A stretch of DNA of 64,000 nucleotides from BJGV01 sp965205785. GTDB lineage: Bacteria; Pseudomonadota; Gammaproteobacteria; Burkholderiales; Nitrosomonadaceae. A program made the position numbers and the translations under genes. The DNA is taken from contig OZ242188.1 in the NCBI GenBank assembly GCA_965205785.1, positions 1,736,001 through 1,800,000 on the forward strand, read 5' to 3'. How positions within the stretch are numbered: the stretch's first letter is position 1; each line of letters opens with the position of its first letter. The notes beneath the pieces were generated by a model that was not told the DNA's origin, did no database searches, and saw only the letters and a list, made by a program, of their open reading frames with translations. Of the stretch, positions 17,399 to 25,810 are shown in pieces.

Positions 17399-18116
17399 GG
17401 AGCTGACCCAGATAACTAACTCATATTAATCTTAACCTATTGCTTCAATTGCTTTAATTGAAGCAATGGGTCACTGTTATTAAAACGCCACTCACATTCT
17501 TTCAAAAATAGGCCAAAATGCTCCTTCGGAACACCCTTAAATTTACGCATATGGCGCTTGGCCTGATTCCAGAAGTTCTCAATACCATTGATGTGGTTAT
17601 GCCTGTCTGCAAATAGCTTTGAGTGGTTGATACGAAAGTGCTTAAACTCACTGACATCCAGCACATTATATCCGCGCCAACAGTCACTATAGACAATGCC
17701 GTCAGGGATGACCTTGCGCTCAATAATGGGATATAAAGTCGAAGATGAAGCCTCTGGAATGATCTTCGTGTAGACCTTGCCACCTCGCTTCAACAAGCCG
17801 AATACCGGGACTTTACCAGCGGCACCTCGTCCACGTTTACCTTTGCGACTGCCGCCAAAATAACTTTCATCAACTTCTATCTCTCCACCAAAGGCAATAT
17901 CCTCTTCCTTTTCAAGCTGAAGGGCAATGATTGTACGAAGGCGATGAAAATAATAGATAGCGGTTTTGCTGTTAACGCCAATTAAAGAAGCCGTGCAGCG
18001 AGCCGTCGTGCCTGCCACAAAATGCTCAACCAATCGAGCCTGCTTCGCTTGGCTTATGCTGCTCTGCCTCATCCTTACCCCTATAACACAAATTAGGCAT
18101 TATCTGGGACAGCCCC
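17399..18116 (-). mobile_element. IS1595-type insertion sequence
   Basis: About 718 bp, bounded by imperfect terminal inverted repeats. The left end GGAGCTGACCCAGATAA (17399 on) matches the right end GGGGCTGTCCCAGATAA (reading inward from 18116) at all but two positions. It carries a single transposase gene. I could not see an 8-bp target duplication (AAAATAAT against TTTAAAAA), so the element is old or recombined. A perfect 12-bp hairpin (17439-17450 with 17456-17467) overlaps the transposase stop. Confidence 0.8.
17437..18072 (-). CDS. IS1595 family transposase (ISXO2-like)
   Basis: A 211-residue DDE-type transposase of the IS1595/ISXO2 group. Acidic catalytic-region motifs are EIEVDESYFGGSRKGKRGRG, IVYSDCWRGYN, and HINGIENFWNQAKRHMRKF followed by GVPKEHFGLFLKECEWRFN. 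There is no zinc-ribbon N-terminus, consistent with the shorter subgroup (about 210-220 aa). It starts with MRQSSISQAKQARLVEHF and appears intact, so the element might still be mobile. The C-terminus LLQLKQLKQ is encoded by an arm of the hairpin at the element's left end. Confidence 0.93.
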   Translation of the reverse strand: MRQSSISQAKQARLVEHFVAGTTARCTASLIGVNSKTAIYYFHRLRTIIALQLEKEEDIAFGGEIEVDESYFGGSRKGKRGRGAAGKVPVFGLLKRGGKVYTKIIPEASSSTLYPIIERKVIPDGIVYSDCWRGYNVLDVSEFKHFRINHSKLFADRHNHINGIENFWNQAKRHMRKFKGVPKEHFGLFLKECEWRFNNSDPLLQLKQLKQ

Positions 18117-18495
18117 TTTAAAAATTGTAAAGTCGGGTATGGAATTTCTATAAAAAGAACAAGTATCTTTTCTGAACCTGTAAACATTACCGAATTATTC
18201 GATTTTGCCTATCCTCCCCAAAGCTTTCGATACGTTACTATGCTTTAGATTCAGATACAATTTTTAACTGCAATTGCAGAATCAGTCATTCATTGCCTCT
18301 CCTGCCTATTCGAAAACAGCACAAGGCCTTCCTCCATGGTACCTCAGCCGGTTTCTACCTTTATTGGTATACTTAATAATCGTATGTTTTTCTTTCCCCT
18401 TTTCCTTTTTATACTCCGGCTGAGAATTATACAAACAGGGTATTATATATTATCCCGGGGTTTCAAACTGACCGGAGAAGGCTTATACTACTTCC
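18117..18495. other. intergenic region upstream of the DUF1640 gene
   Basis: AT-rich and gene-free to about 18,450. The last 45 bp (from about 18,451) are nearly identical to the 45 bp before the second DUF1640 copy (about 22,767-22,811), so the promoter or leader was duplicated along with the gene. Both copies contain GGAGAAGG about 14 nt before the ATG. Confidence 0.5.
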
Positions 18496-19035
18496 ATGAA
18501 GCAGACAGCGGTTGTTTATGATACCCATGCGGCGGTGCGCCGGCTGACAGAAGCGGGGCTTCCGGAGTTGCAGGCTGAGGCCATGGTTCGGGAACAGACG
18601 CTGCTGCTGGAGCATAATCTTGCCACCAAAGCCGATATTGAAACCCTGCGTCAGGAGACCAAGTCCGGTATTGAAACCCTGCGTCAGGAGACCAAGTCCG
18701 ATATTGAAACCCTGCGTCAGGAGAGCAAAACTAATATCGAAACCCTGCGTCAGGAGACCAAAGCCGGTATTGAAACCCTGCGCCAGGAGACCAGGGCAGA
18801 GATCGCGACCGTCCGAGCCGATATTGAAGCCCTGCGTCAGGAGACTAAAATCGATATTGAAACTCTGCGTCAGGAGACCAGGGCGGAGATCGCGACTGTC
18901 CGGGCCGATGTAGAGAAGCTGGGTCTTAAGACCGCCGGCGATATTGCAGCGGCAAAGAACAGCATTATCGTCTGGGTGGTCGGGCTGAACATGGCCATGG
19001 TCGGGCTGCTGATCGCCGGCAGCAAACTGCTCTGA
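18496..19035 (+). CDS. DUF1640-type coiled-coil membrane protein
   Basis: A 179-residue protein resembling the bacterial DUF1640/CCDC90-like family. The N-terminal head VYDTHAAVRRLTEAGLPELQ is followed by AEAMVREQTLLL and a long coiled coil made of near-perfect 10-residue units (IETLRQETKS and variants, about residues 47-140). A single C-terminal membrane helix follows (VWVVGLNMAMVGLLIAGSKLL). The units are 30-bp direct repeats in the DNA, so their number can change by recombination. A second, degraded copy lies 4.3 kb downstream. The function of the family in bacteria is unknown; topology suggests an oligomeric membrane-anchored rod. It lies 35 bp upstream of the outer-membrane barrel gene. 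Confidence 0.85.
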   Translation: MKQTAVVYDTHAAVRRLTEAGLPELQAEAMVREQTLLLEHNLATKADIETLRQETKSGIETLRQETKSDIETLRQESKTNIETLRQETKAGIETLRQETRAEIATVRADIEALRQETKIDIETLRQETRAEIATVRADVEKLGLKTAGDIAAAKNSIIVWVVGLNMAMVGLLIAGSKLL

Positions 19036-19070
19036 CCGGCACACCGCGCTCCCACTAAAGGTCAGGAGAG

Positions 19071-19991
19071 ATGGAGAATAGAATATATCTGAAATGGTTG
19101 TGGCTGATAGCCGGGATGTCCTTCCTGCTTATTCCCGTTCAGGCACTGGCCCGGGATGGCTGGTACATGGGCCTTGATGTGGGCGGGGTTCTTGAACAGG
19201 GGCTGAAAACCCGTAGCTCAGATAATGATTATCCCAGCACGTGCGATCAGTTTGTCACCGGAACTACCGATTGTTCTGGTTTTAGTGGCGGGGACAGATG
19301 GAGAAACAAGTTTGATGCAGGTATCGGAATTCTGGCGGGCTCGACGCTGGGGTATCGCTGGCGGAATTTCAGACTGGAGGGAGAATATTTCTATCGTAAC
19401 GCCAACCACAATTCCCGGGAAGACCTGGATGTCAGCCTGGGCGATAAGACGATACAGGAACTGGTTACGCAGGAGGAAACAATTGGTAATGTATCCGGAC
19501 ACAATTTCTTTGCCAACCTGTACTATGATTTTACCTCGGACTCGAAGTGGACACCCTATCTTGGATTTGGTGTGGGCTTTGCCAGGACCTCGCTTGAATA
19601 CTCTAATCGCTTCACACGGAATACTGACCCTGCCGGCATTACCACATTTGACGATTCTTATTCGAACGCTGCTGATCTTAACAGGCGCCTGGCCGGTACA
19701 AGTACGGTAGGCAGGAAAAGGCTTTCGGATACGATGTTTGGCTATCAGGCAATTGCCGGTATGGACTATCGGATCAGTGAACCGATAACCATTGGTCTGA
19801 AGTTCCGATGGGTGGATTTCGGAGCATTCGGAGCATTTAAGGGCGGGGATGAATACAGACAGCTTCGCAGCCATGATTCCACGAATTCTCCCATTCCCGG
19901 AGACCCGCGCAGTAGCCGTGTGAGGTACTCACTTGCGACGGACGACATGGCATTCTGGGCGCTGAGCCTCAACCTGAAGTATCACTTCTAG
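19071..19991 (+). CDS. outer-membrane beta-barrel protein
   Basis: A 306-residue secreted barrel. A signal peptide (residues 1-28, KWLWLIAGMSFLLIPVQALA then RDGWY) is followed by alternating strand patterns such as GWYMGLDVGGVLEQG, GILAGSTLGYRWRNFRLEGE, FFANLYYDFTSDSKWTPYLG and GFGVGFARTSLEY. It ends LSLNLKYHF with a terminal Phe, the usual signal for barrel assembly. This resembles the OmpA-N/Opacity-type small barrel family. AGGAGAG lies just before the ATG. GC-rich composition and position in a surface-protein block suggest horizontal acquisition. Adhesion is possible but not shown. Confidence 0.85.
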   Translation: MENRIYLKWLWLIAGMSFLLIPVQALARDGWYMGLDVGGVLEQGLKTRSSDNDYPSTCDQFVTGTTDCSGFSGGDRWRNKFDAGIGILAGSTLGYRWRNFRLEGEYFYRNANHNSREDLDVSLGDKTIQELVTQEETIGNVSGHNFFANLYYDFTSDSKWTPYLGFGVGFARTSLEYSNRFTRNTDPAGITTFDDSYSNAADLNRRLAGTSTVGRKRLSDTMFGYQAIAGMDYRISEPITIGLKFRWVDFGAFGAFKGGDEYRQLRSHDSTNSPIPGDPRSSRVRYSLATDDMAFWALSLNLKYHF

Positions 19992-20575
19992 CAAGAAAAA
20001 AATGATGTAAGCTGTCAGGAATAAAAGGACGAGGTTTTGTTCAGGTTGCAGCCCCCCGGAATTATTTTGACCAGCCTTCCTCTGAAGATATAAATCAGAT
20101 ATCACCAGATTTGGTGATGGATAGAAAACGGCCTGTCCTGTTCGCACTTAATTACGTACACCAAATGATGTTACGAATAATAGGGTGAGTCAGATTAGTT
20201 GTAGGTTGTTGTAGGTCCGTAATTGTATGAACCCGAAATTTGCCATTTTACCTGAGGGCAGTTTTGTTACAAAAGGTCTTGAATCAAGGCTTGTCTGATT
20301 ATCATGGTTTCTTATCATAGCAATGGTATCTGATAAAAGGGTTTCTACAAGGGGATGTATTATAAGAACAACACTTTGTAATAAATAGAGATGCAAAATA
20401 TGGCGCATCACTTGCAGGTGTGATAGTCTTAGCGACAAAGGACAAAGGACAAAGGACAAAGGACAAAGGACAAAGGACAAAGGACAAAGGACAAAAGTAG
20501 TTCTATAACAACAAGATAAGGACAGTTTTGACAAGTACAATACTGGAATTTTGTCTATATTAAGGAGAATCATCA
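19992..20575. other. long leader region of the autotransporter gene
   Basis: No gene is supported in these 584 bp. It contains the heptamer tandem repeat at 20434-20495, and a TTGACA hexamer at 20528-20533 without a good -10 at the right distance. AAGGAG lies at 20562-20567, ahead of the GTG start. Most of it is AT-rich, unlike the flanking barrel and autotransporter genes. Confidence 0.45.
20434..20495 (+). repeat. heptanucleotide tandem repeat (GACAAAG)8.9
   Basis: Eight perfect GACAAAG units from 20434 to 20489 followed by GACAAA. The tract ends 80 bp before the autotransporter start codon. Heptamer arrays in adhesin promoters are known to tune expression by slipped-strand length change (HMW adhesins of Haemophilus), and the position here fits that. 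Confidence 0.95.
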
Positions 20576-22639
20576 GTGACAGAAAAAAATAAACATATCA
20601 GATGTGGGGTATCACGGTTTAATACCTTAACTACAGTTATTGTACTAGCTTTTGTAGTGTTACTCCTGCCGGGGTTTGCATTTGCGCAGGTTGTCAACAC
20701 GGAGGAGATCACTACGACCGGAGACGGTGCACACGGTATTAATGCAATCGGCGCGATCACTAATGGTACCGATGGTAGTATCACCACGACCGGAATCGGT
20801 GCACACGGTATTCGCTCAACGGGCGGAAACGCAACAGTCCGTAATGATGGCACGATCATGACAGACGGCGCATTCGTCTCGTCAGGGATTCGCTCAGAAG
20901 GCGATAATGCAGCAATCACCAACAATGGCACGATCACAACAAACACTGCCAGCGGCCACGGTATTGTCTCAAGTGGCGATAATGCAACAGTCACCAACAA
21001 TGGCACGATCATGACAGGCCTTGATACCGGGGACGGTATTAACGCAAATGGCATTAATGCAACAGTCATCAACAATGGCACGATCATCACAAAGGACTTG
21101 CGCTCGCACGGTATCAGTGTGACTAGAGAAGACGCGAAGGTCACCCTGGGTGAGTCCGGAACAATCTCAACCACCGGCGATATCTCCTACGGCATTGAGG
21201 TGACCGGAGATGCAGCAACAATCGACAGCCATGGCAGGATCACGACGATCGGTGACGAGGCGCACGGGATTTGGTCGCCGGAAATTAGGCCCGGCACCAT
21301 AGACTCCAACGGCCCCGACGGCGTCGTAATTACTGACGTGGAGATCACCCTGGGCGAGTCCGGAACAATCTCAACCACCGGCCGTGGATCCCACGGTATT
21401 GTGTCAGGCAGCAGGAACGGAATAATCAACCTCAACGGCAAGATATCTGCCACAGGAGAAGGATCCTACGTGATAAGAGGCTCTGATGAGGAGAATCAGA
21501 CGCTGATCCTGGGGGCACAAGCGATCATTGACGGATATTCTGATCTGGGAGAGAGCGAAGGAGATAATGATATTTTTGATATTGTAGCCAAGACACAGGG
21601 GCGCGGGCCGTCCCGGACTTTTGCCATCCGGGGGGTGGATACGGTCCGGTCCGGACGGGTTCCGGTTCTGTACAACAGCAATGCAGTGGCGGTGGTGGAT
21701 CCGACCGCACAGTCTGCGACCCGCATCACGCTGGGTGCGATGACCGGGCAGATCCGGCGGCAGGTATTTCAGCGCCTGGACAGCAGTCGCCTGCCCCGCG
21801 GGACGGCGACCCGGCAGGGTGTCTGGGGTGGTTTGTTCGGTACGGTCTCCGAACGCGATGACGACGGATCGGCCTTAGCCTGGGATCACAGGCTGTATGG
21901 TGCTTCGGGCGGGGTGGATGTGCGCTTAGATAATGGCCGGCGGGCAGGTCTGTTTGCCGGGGTGGGTCAGGACCTGATCCGGACCCAGGTGACCTCAGTC
22001 AGAGATTCGGCCACACATGGTTTTGTCGGGGCGTACGGACAGCAGTCGGTCGGGGAGTTTAACCTGGACGGTGCGGTCATTTTCGGTTATGCCCATCATG
22101 ACAGTGCGCGTACGGTGCAGGACACGGCAAGAGGGCAGGAAGTGGCGAACGGGAAATACGATAACTTCTATGTGAGTCCGTCTTTGTCGCTGAAGTGGTT
22201 TAAAGAACTGGGTAACGGGATGGAATTTCGCCCGAGGGCACAGATTGCCTACACGTATGGTCATTTTGGCAGTCATACGGAAAGTGGGACGACCCATTCC
22301 AATATCAGCTTCAGCGGTCGGAGCGTGAATATTATTGACGGGCGGATGGAGCTGGCCCTGGCGAGGACTTTTGATGATGACCAGGGAGAGGTGGAGGTGC
22401 GGGGCGGAGCAACGTTCACGCATTTTGGCAGAGACAGTGTCAGAGCCCGTCTGGGCGGAGGACCTTCGGTTTCATACCGGATTAGCGGAGAGGATACGAT
22501 TCCGGGTGGTTTCGGCGGGATCAGAATGCGCTACCAGATCACAGACGTGATTGCAATGAACGGAGATCTGGAATATGCCAGGAGATCCGGCAATGCCCAG
22601 GCCATCGGAGGACATATGTGGCTGGATATGCGCTTTTAA
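20576..22639 (+). CDS. autotransporter (type Va) adhesin-like protein
   Basis: A 687-residue autotransporter. GTG start with AAGGAG 8 nt upstream. The long signal peptide ends LLPGFAFA at about residue 37. The passenger (about 38-400) is made of roughly 20-25-residue repeats such as GDNATVTNNGTIMT and GHGIVSSGDN, an Asn-ladder beta-helix pattern. The translocator barrel (about 405-687) begins near RQGVWGGLFGTVSERDDDG, contains RAGLFAGVGQDLIRT and FVGAYGQQSVGEFNLDGAV, and ends MWLDMRF with terminal Phe. No protease motif is seen, so an adhesin or surface layer role is likelier. Expression may vary with the heptamer array upstream. The DNA is GC-rich and internally repetitive. Confidence 0.92.
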   Translation: MTEKNKHIRCGVSRFNTLTTVIVLAFVVLLLPGFAFAQVVNTEEITTTGDGAHGINAIGAITNGTDGSITTTGIGAHGIRSTGGNATVRNDGTIMTDGAFVSSGIRSEGDNAAITNNGTITTNTASGHGIVSSGDNATVTNNGTIMTGLDTGDGINANGINATVINNGTIITKDLRSHGISVTREDAKVTLGESGTISTTGDISYGIEVTGDAATIDSHGRITTIGDEAHGIWSPEIRPGTIDSNGPDGVVITDVEITLGESGTISTTGRGSHGIVSGSRNGIINLNGKISATGEGSYVIRGSDEENQTLILGAQAIIDGYSDLGESEGDNDIFDIVAKTQGRGPSRTFAIRGVDTVRSGRVPVLYNSNAVAVVDPTAQSATRITLGAMTGQIRRQVFQRLDSSRLPRGTATRQGVWGGLFGTVSERDDDGSALAWDHRLYGASGGVDVRLDNGRRAGLFAGVGQDLIRTQVTSVRDSATHGFVGAYGQQSVGEFNLDGAVIFGYAHHDSARTVQDTARGQEVANGKYDNFYVSPSLSLKWFKELGNGMEFRPRAQIAYTYGHFGSHTESGTTHSNISFSGRSVNIIDGRMELALARTFDDDQGEVEVRGGATFTHFGRDSVRARLGGGPSVSYRISGEDTIPGGFGGIRMRYQITDVIAMNGDLEYARRSGNAQAIGGHMWLDMRF

Positions 22640-22811
22640 TGCCGGGATCAGGTTAAGGAACGTACTGACAAGCATAGCGCATTTGTGTGGGTCGGGTGAT
22701 GGCAGACCAGGCCTGATCCGGTCCGTGATCAGGCCAACAACTGAAACAAAACCTAATCGGCTTATACATCCCGGGGTTTCAAACTGACCGGAGAAGGCTT
22801 ATACTATCCCC

Positions 22812-23078
22812 ATGAAGCAGACAGCGGTTGTTTATGATACCCATGCGGCGGTACGCCGGCTGACAGAAGCGGGGATTTCGGAGTCGTAGGCTGAGGCCAT
22901 GGTTCGGGAACAGACGCTGCTGCTGGAGCATAATCTCGCCACCAAAACTGATATCGAAACCCTGCGTCAGGAGACCAGGGCAGATATCGCAGCGGCAAAG
23001 AACGGTATTATCGTCTGGGTGGTCGGGTTGAACATGGCCATGGTCGGCCTGCTGATCGCTGGTATCAAACTACTCTGA
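22812..23078 (+). pseudogene. second DUF1640 copy, amber-interrupted and repeat-contracted
   Basis: An 89-codon relic of the gene at 18496, with the same 45-bp leader. The head is almost identical up to RRLTEAGISES, where a TAG (22887-22889) replaces the CAG Gln codon of the intact copy. Downstream AEAMVREQTLLLEHNLATK is again identical. Only one coiled-coil unit (IETLRQETRA) remains instead of about nine, then the C-terminal membrane helix follows. Loss of units fits recombination between the 30-bp repeats. Unless the amber is read through, this copy is dead. Confidence 0.85.
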
Positions 23079-23339
23079 TCGAAGACAAACCTACTCCTAC
23101 TAAAATCCGCCACGACAGTCGCCCGCTAAACTAGTCTGCTATGCTAGCTTCTGGCGTGATAGTGCTACTCACTTTTAAAACCAGTTTTTCCTTGTTCTGA
23201 AGAATAAGAGGACATATCGTTAAAGCAGCTAATGCAAGCCCCGGGTTCGTCTGAATATTTTCTTGATTGAAAGATTTGATCGAAGCCAAAAATGGGAGGT
23301 ACTGTCTGAAGGTTGAGGAACTGCCTGAGGTGCAGCGGA
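23079..23339. other. intergenic, nothing recognised
   Basis: Between the dead DUF1640 copy and the AbiEii relic. No supported gene or structured element. Confidence 0.3.
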
Positions 23340-23966
23340 CTAACGCCGATTGATAGTGTCTTCGGCGATCCGAAGCTGTTCCATGACCCATTTAAATTCC
23401 GGTGCATCGCCGGGCATCATTCCCTGCATGGCATCATAGTCTTTCTCAAGGATAGAAAGCAACGCATCTTGTGGAGAGATGTAAATGGATCCGGGAACGG
23501 CTTCGTCAAATTTTTTCCAGGCCTGTTTGAAGGCAATCAGATTGTGTTCACGAACAGCGGCCAGTAATGCTTCATCTGCCAGAGCCGCTTTGCCAGTGTC
23601 GGTTCCGGTGATCATGGCGGCATCGTAGTAATGCCGTGATATTCGATCTTTGTCCGTCGGCACGCGACCTTCGTCTCGATAGCCGCAGTGCGCTCCGTGC
23701 AAAATCAGAAGCTTCTCCAGATAGGTTCGCGACGGTTCTATGACGTGGATATTGGGAACCGTAAAGGACCAACCGTTGCTGAGCTCTTCCGAAATATAGG
23801 CTTCAACAGTGGCAGTGGTGTTTGGATCCAGGGCAGAGCGTGCCCCGGCCTCCAGTTTTACCCGTGGCAGAACGTAGAGGGTGTCGGCGATGAGATGCTC
23901 ATTCGTCCCACGGATAATTTTCCTAAGTTGCCTTCGCAGTCGTTTCAGATTATGCAGGTGGAAGCG
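23340..23966 (-). pseudogene. AbiEii-type nucleotidyltransferase toxin, 5'-truncated
   Basis: An open frame of 208 codons without a start. It reads KIIRGTNEHLIADTLY, VKLEAGARSALDPN, then ISEELSNGWSFTVPNIHVIE and EPSRTYLEKLLILHGAHCGY, followed by PTDKDRISRHYYDAAMI. This is the central and C-terminal part of the AbiEii/DUF1814 nucleotidyltransferase toxin, including the conserved EK-LLILH and RHYYD motifs. The catalytic N-terminal GSxxD-type segment and any antitoxin are absent; a stop lies at 23967-23969. The toxin is therefore inactive. Confidence 0.75.
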
Positions 23967-24160
23967 TTAGCCCCGTCAGGGTAACCGACTAAGGCCTGTC
24001 TGCAAATCACAACCAATGCGCGGGGAAGAGGAATGTTTAAAGCTGTTGCAGCAGGAGCTAAACGAGCAGGGGCCGCACGGGGCTCCTTTTGCGTATACAG
24101 AACAGATTTAGTTTGCTGCAAGGTAAGCCGCGAACGTCTCGAACTGCGTAAGCAGGAACA

Positions 24161-24289
24161 ATGATGAGCGGGCCCTGTGTAATCACCATCGATTTTGAAA
24201 CCCGTGCGATTGAGGGACGTCCGAATTACCCGCCGGAGCCTGTGGGTGTGTCGATTCAATACCCCGGACGCGCACCCCCCCGGTTGTGA
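24161..24289 (+). pseudogene. N-terminal fragment of a phage DNA polymerase-like gene
   Basis: A 42-codon frame with MSGPCVITIDFETRAIEG then RPNYPPEPVGVSIQYPG. This is how the exonuclease domain of phage-type DNA polymerase I proteins opens, with Asp and Glu of DFE as the metal ligands. The frame breaks right after, and unrelated DNA follows. A 31-codon frame at 24016-24111 and a basic tail ending RERLELRKQEQ just before it may be remnants of an upstream phage gene. Confidence 0.6.
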
Positions 24290-24420
24290 TCGCCAGTGAA
24301 TTTTATGACTAATGTTGGTAATTGGGCAAGATATTTTGCCGAACCACATATGAATTTGCAAAATATAGACAAATAGGATAAAATAGGCAAAATAGACACT
24401 ATTAACAGAAAGTATTGATT

Positions 24421-24687
24421 ATGAAGATATTTAGTGCTGGTGAAGCAAAGCAAAATTTTGGGGAATTGATGGACACCGTCCAGAGGGAACCGGTCAGCAT
24501 CGAAAAGCACGGTCGTGCGGTTGCGGTCGTAATTTCAGAAGCTGAGTATGAAGAAATAAAATTGCTAAAGATTCGATCAATGGTGGAGGAATCCCGTGAC
24601 CAAATAGCGCGGGGAGATTTTATTGAAATTAGCGATATTGATGAATTTTTCATGGAGCTGGAAAAAGAAGATAAGACGACGAATTAA
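24421..24687 (+). CDS. PhdYefM family antitoxin
   Basis: An 88-residue antitoxin of the Phd/YefM group that would bind and neutralise the following ParE-like protein and autoregulate the operon. It opens MKIFSAGEAKQNFGELMDT, then EPVSIEKHGRAVAVVISEAEYEEI, the standard DNA-binding half; the acidic C-terminal part (FIEISDIDEFFMELEKED) should wrap the toxin. I use the ATG at 24421; a TTG two codons earlier is possible. The stop overlaps the toxin start (TAATG). Confidence 0.9.
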   Translation: MKIFSAGEAKQNFGELMDTVQREPVSIEKHGRAVAVVISEAEYEEIKLLKIRSMVEESRDQIARGDFIEISDIDEFFMELEKEDKTTN

Positions 24688-24986
24688 TGACTTTGAATGT
24701 AATTGTCTCGAGTCGCGCTCGCGCTCATTTAAGAAACATATCTGGCTACACAATTAAATCTTGGGGGAAAGCCCAAGAACAAAAATACGTGGAACTAATC
24801 AAAAAGGTTTTTCAGGAAATATCAAAAAACCCGGAAATAGGCTGTGAACGTCCAGAGATTGCGCAAGGTATTCGTAGCTTGGTCGCAGGAAAGCATGTTG
24901 TCGTTTATCAAATCGGTGACAATCGAATTGAAGTCCTTGGCGTTGTTCACGGTAAAATGGACTTAAAAAAAGCAACTAGAAACTAA
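24687..24986 (+). CDS. RelE/ParE family toxin
   Basis: A 99-residue toxin of the ParE branch of the RelE/ParE superfamily; ParE proteins inhibit DNA gyrase, RelE proteins cut mRNA. The sequence VIVSSRARAHLRNISGYTIKSWG, then NPEIGCERPEIAQGIRSLVAGKHVVVYQI and IEVLGVVHGKMD fits ParE-like members. Its ATG overlaps the antitoxin stop (TAATG), so translation is coupled. The module is intact and lies among decayed phage and AbiE debris, where it may have stabilised the island. Confidence 0.9.
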   Translation: MTLNVIVSSRARAHLRNISGYTIKSWGKAQEQKYVELIKKVFQEISKNPEIGCERPEIAQGIRSLVAGKHVVVYQIGDNRIEVLGVVHGKMDLKKATRN

Positions 24987-25615
24987 CCAGCGAGTCCGGC
25001 GAAATCGTGGAAAAGATAGCGGTTGCCAATGTACCTCATCGTTTTCCTTGATGCCCTGTGCGTTAAAATCCGCGATGTGGAAAGTTGGCAAGTCAAAAAC
25101 AAAGCAGTTTCCCTGTTCCGGTGACCAGAGTTCCCTGATCTGCAAAATCATTTTCCCTGTTAACACGGAGCAGGGAAATGACCTTAGTTCCCTGCTATGG
25201 TCTGGTACATCCGGATGCCGGTAACCGAATCCACCCCTAAAATGAGTGATATTCCCTGTTAATTCCCTGTAAATCACCAGATCCGGCAGAGACGGGTTCG
25301 CTTCAGACTGCCCCCACCGCCATTAATCCATGATAGCCTGTGAATAAATAACAATATTAATTGTATTTATCTCAAGCTATGTACGGATTGATGTACGTGA
25401 TTAATCTAATAATATAGATTGGGTTAACCCTCGATCACTTTTTCTAGCAGTTGGGGAAACACAGGGTCTTAAGTTAATACCTCTTTTGTTAGTGTCCTCG
25501 ACTCGGGGAGTCTGGTTATCGCTCTCTGCTGTGTCCTGGGCTACATGCTAGACAATGACACGCTCCACTACTGTTATCGGTTAACTAAACCCGATCTTAC
25601 TTACTATTTATCATC
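24987..25615. other. gene-free region with clustered TTCCCTG words
   Basis: No supported gene in 629 bp. From about 25,108 to 25,270 the heptamer TTCCCTG or its complement occurs about seven times, including TTCCCTGTTAATTCCCTG near 25,252. Similar CAGGGAATTAACAGGGAA-type sequences recur between genes in many genomes, but I cannot say what they are. The rest (25,280-25,615) is AT-rich and featureless. Confidence 0.45.
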
Positions 25616-25810
25616 CTAATAAGAACTTACTTCTACGCACTCCAAAGAAGCTTTGTTTCGCCAGGCAACCAGCCCTGTATTGTTCCAGGTCTCTTCCTTA
25701 AGCTTAAGACAATCAGCCTCAGTTGCTACTGGTGTATGGATAATCTCTATATCACTGTAACCCATTCCGGTAGTTACAGAGATAATCACTATAAGCATCC
25801 ATGTATTCAT
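25616..25810 (-). CDS. small secreted two-Cys protein, copy 1
   Basis: A 64-residue protein of unknown function. A hydrophobic N-terminus (MNTWMLIVIISVTTGMG) acts as signal peptide or anchor. The body, YSDIEIIHTPVATEADCLKL then a Trp-rich linker, ends CVEVSSY. It carries two Cys about 34 residues apart that could form a disulfide in the periplasm. It is a tandem paralogue of the gene immediately upstream; its ATG overlaps that gene's TGA. I recognise no family. Confidence 0.65.
   Translation of the reverse strand: MNTWMLIVIISVTTGMGYSDIEIIHTPVATEADCLKLKEETWNNTGLVAWRNKASLECVEVSSY

Noticed and set aside
17391..18124. Eight-base target duplication around the insertion sequence
   Set aside because: The flanks AAAATAAT and TTTAAAAA do not match.
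20190..20573. Minus-strand frame over the heptamer array encoding repeated LSFVLCP units
   Set aside because: A seven-base tandem repeat read in any frame gives a repeated peptide. It has no start signal or neighbours to support it.
20560..21174. Long minus-strand frame opposite the autotransporter passenger
   Set aside because: It mirrors the repetitive GC-rich autotransporter gene and has no protein-like character of its own.
3689..22889. Amber codons in hsdR and in the second DUF1640 copy as evidence of genetic recoding or a suppressor tRNA
   Set aside because: Both TAGs fall in dispensable or duplicated genes, the fic gene uses TAG as its normal stop, and no suppressor tRNA is visible. 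Independent nonsense mutations explain them.
23165..23407. Short minus-strand frames near 23.2-23.4 kb as genes
   Set aside because: No ribosome-binding site or recognisable domain. They overlap the AbiEii relic end in another frame.
24963..25277. Minus-strand 104-residue frame over the TTCCCTG cluster
   Set aside because: Its repeated REL-TGN-type residues come from the repeated DNA word, and it overlaps the toxin end; no evidence for translation.
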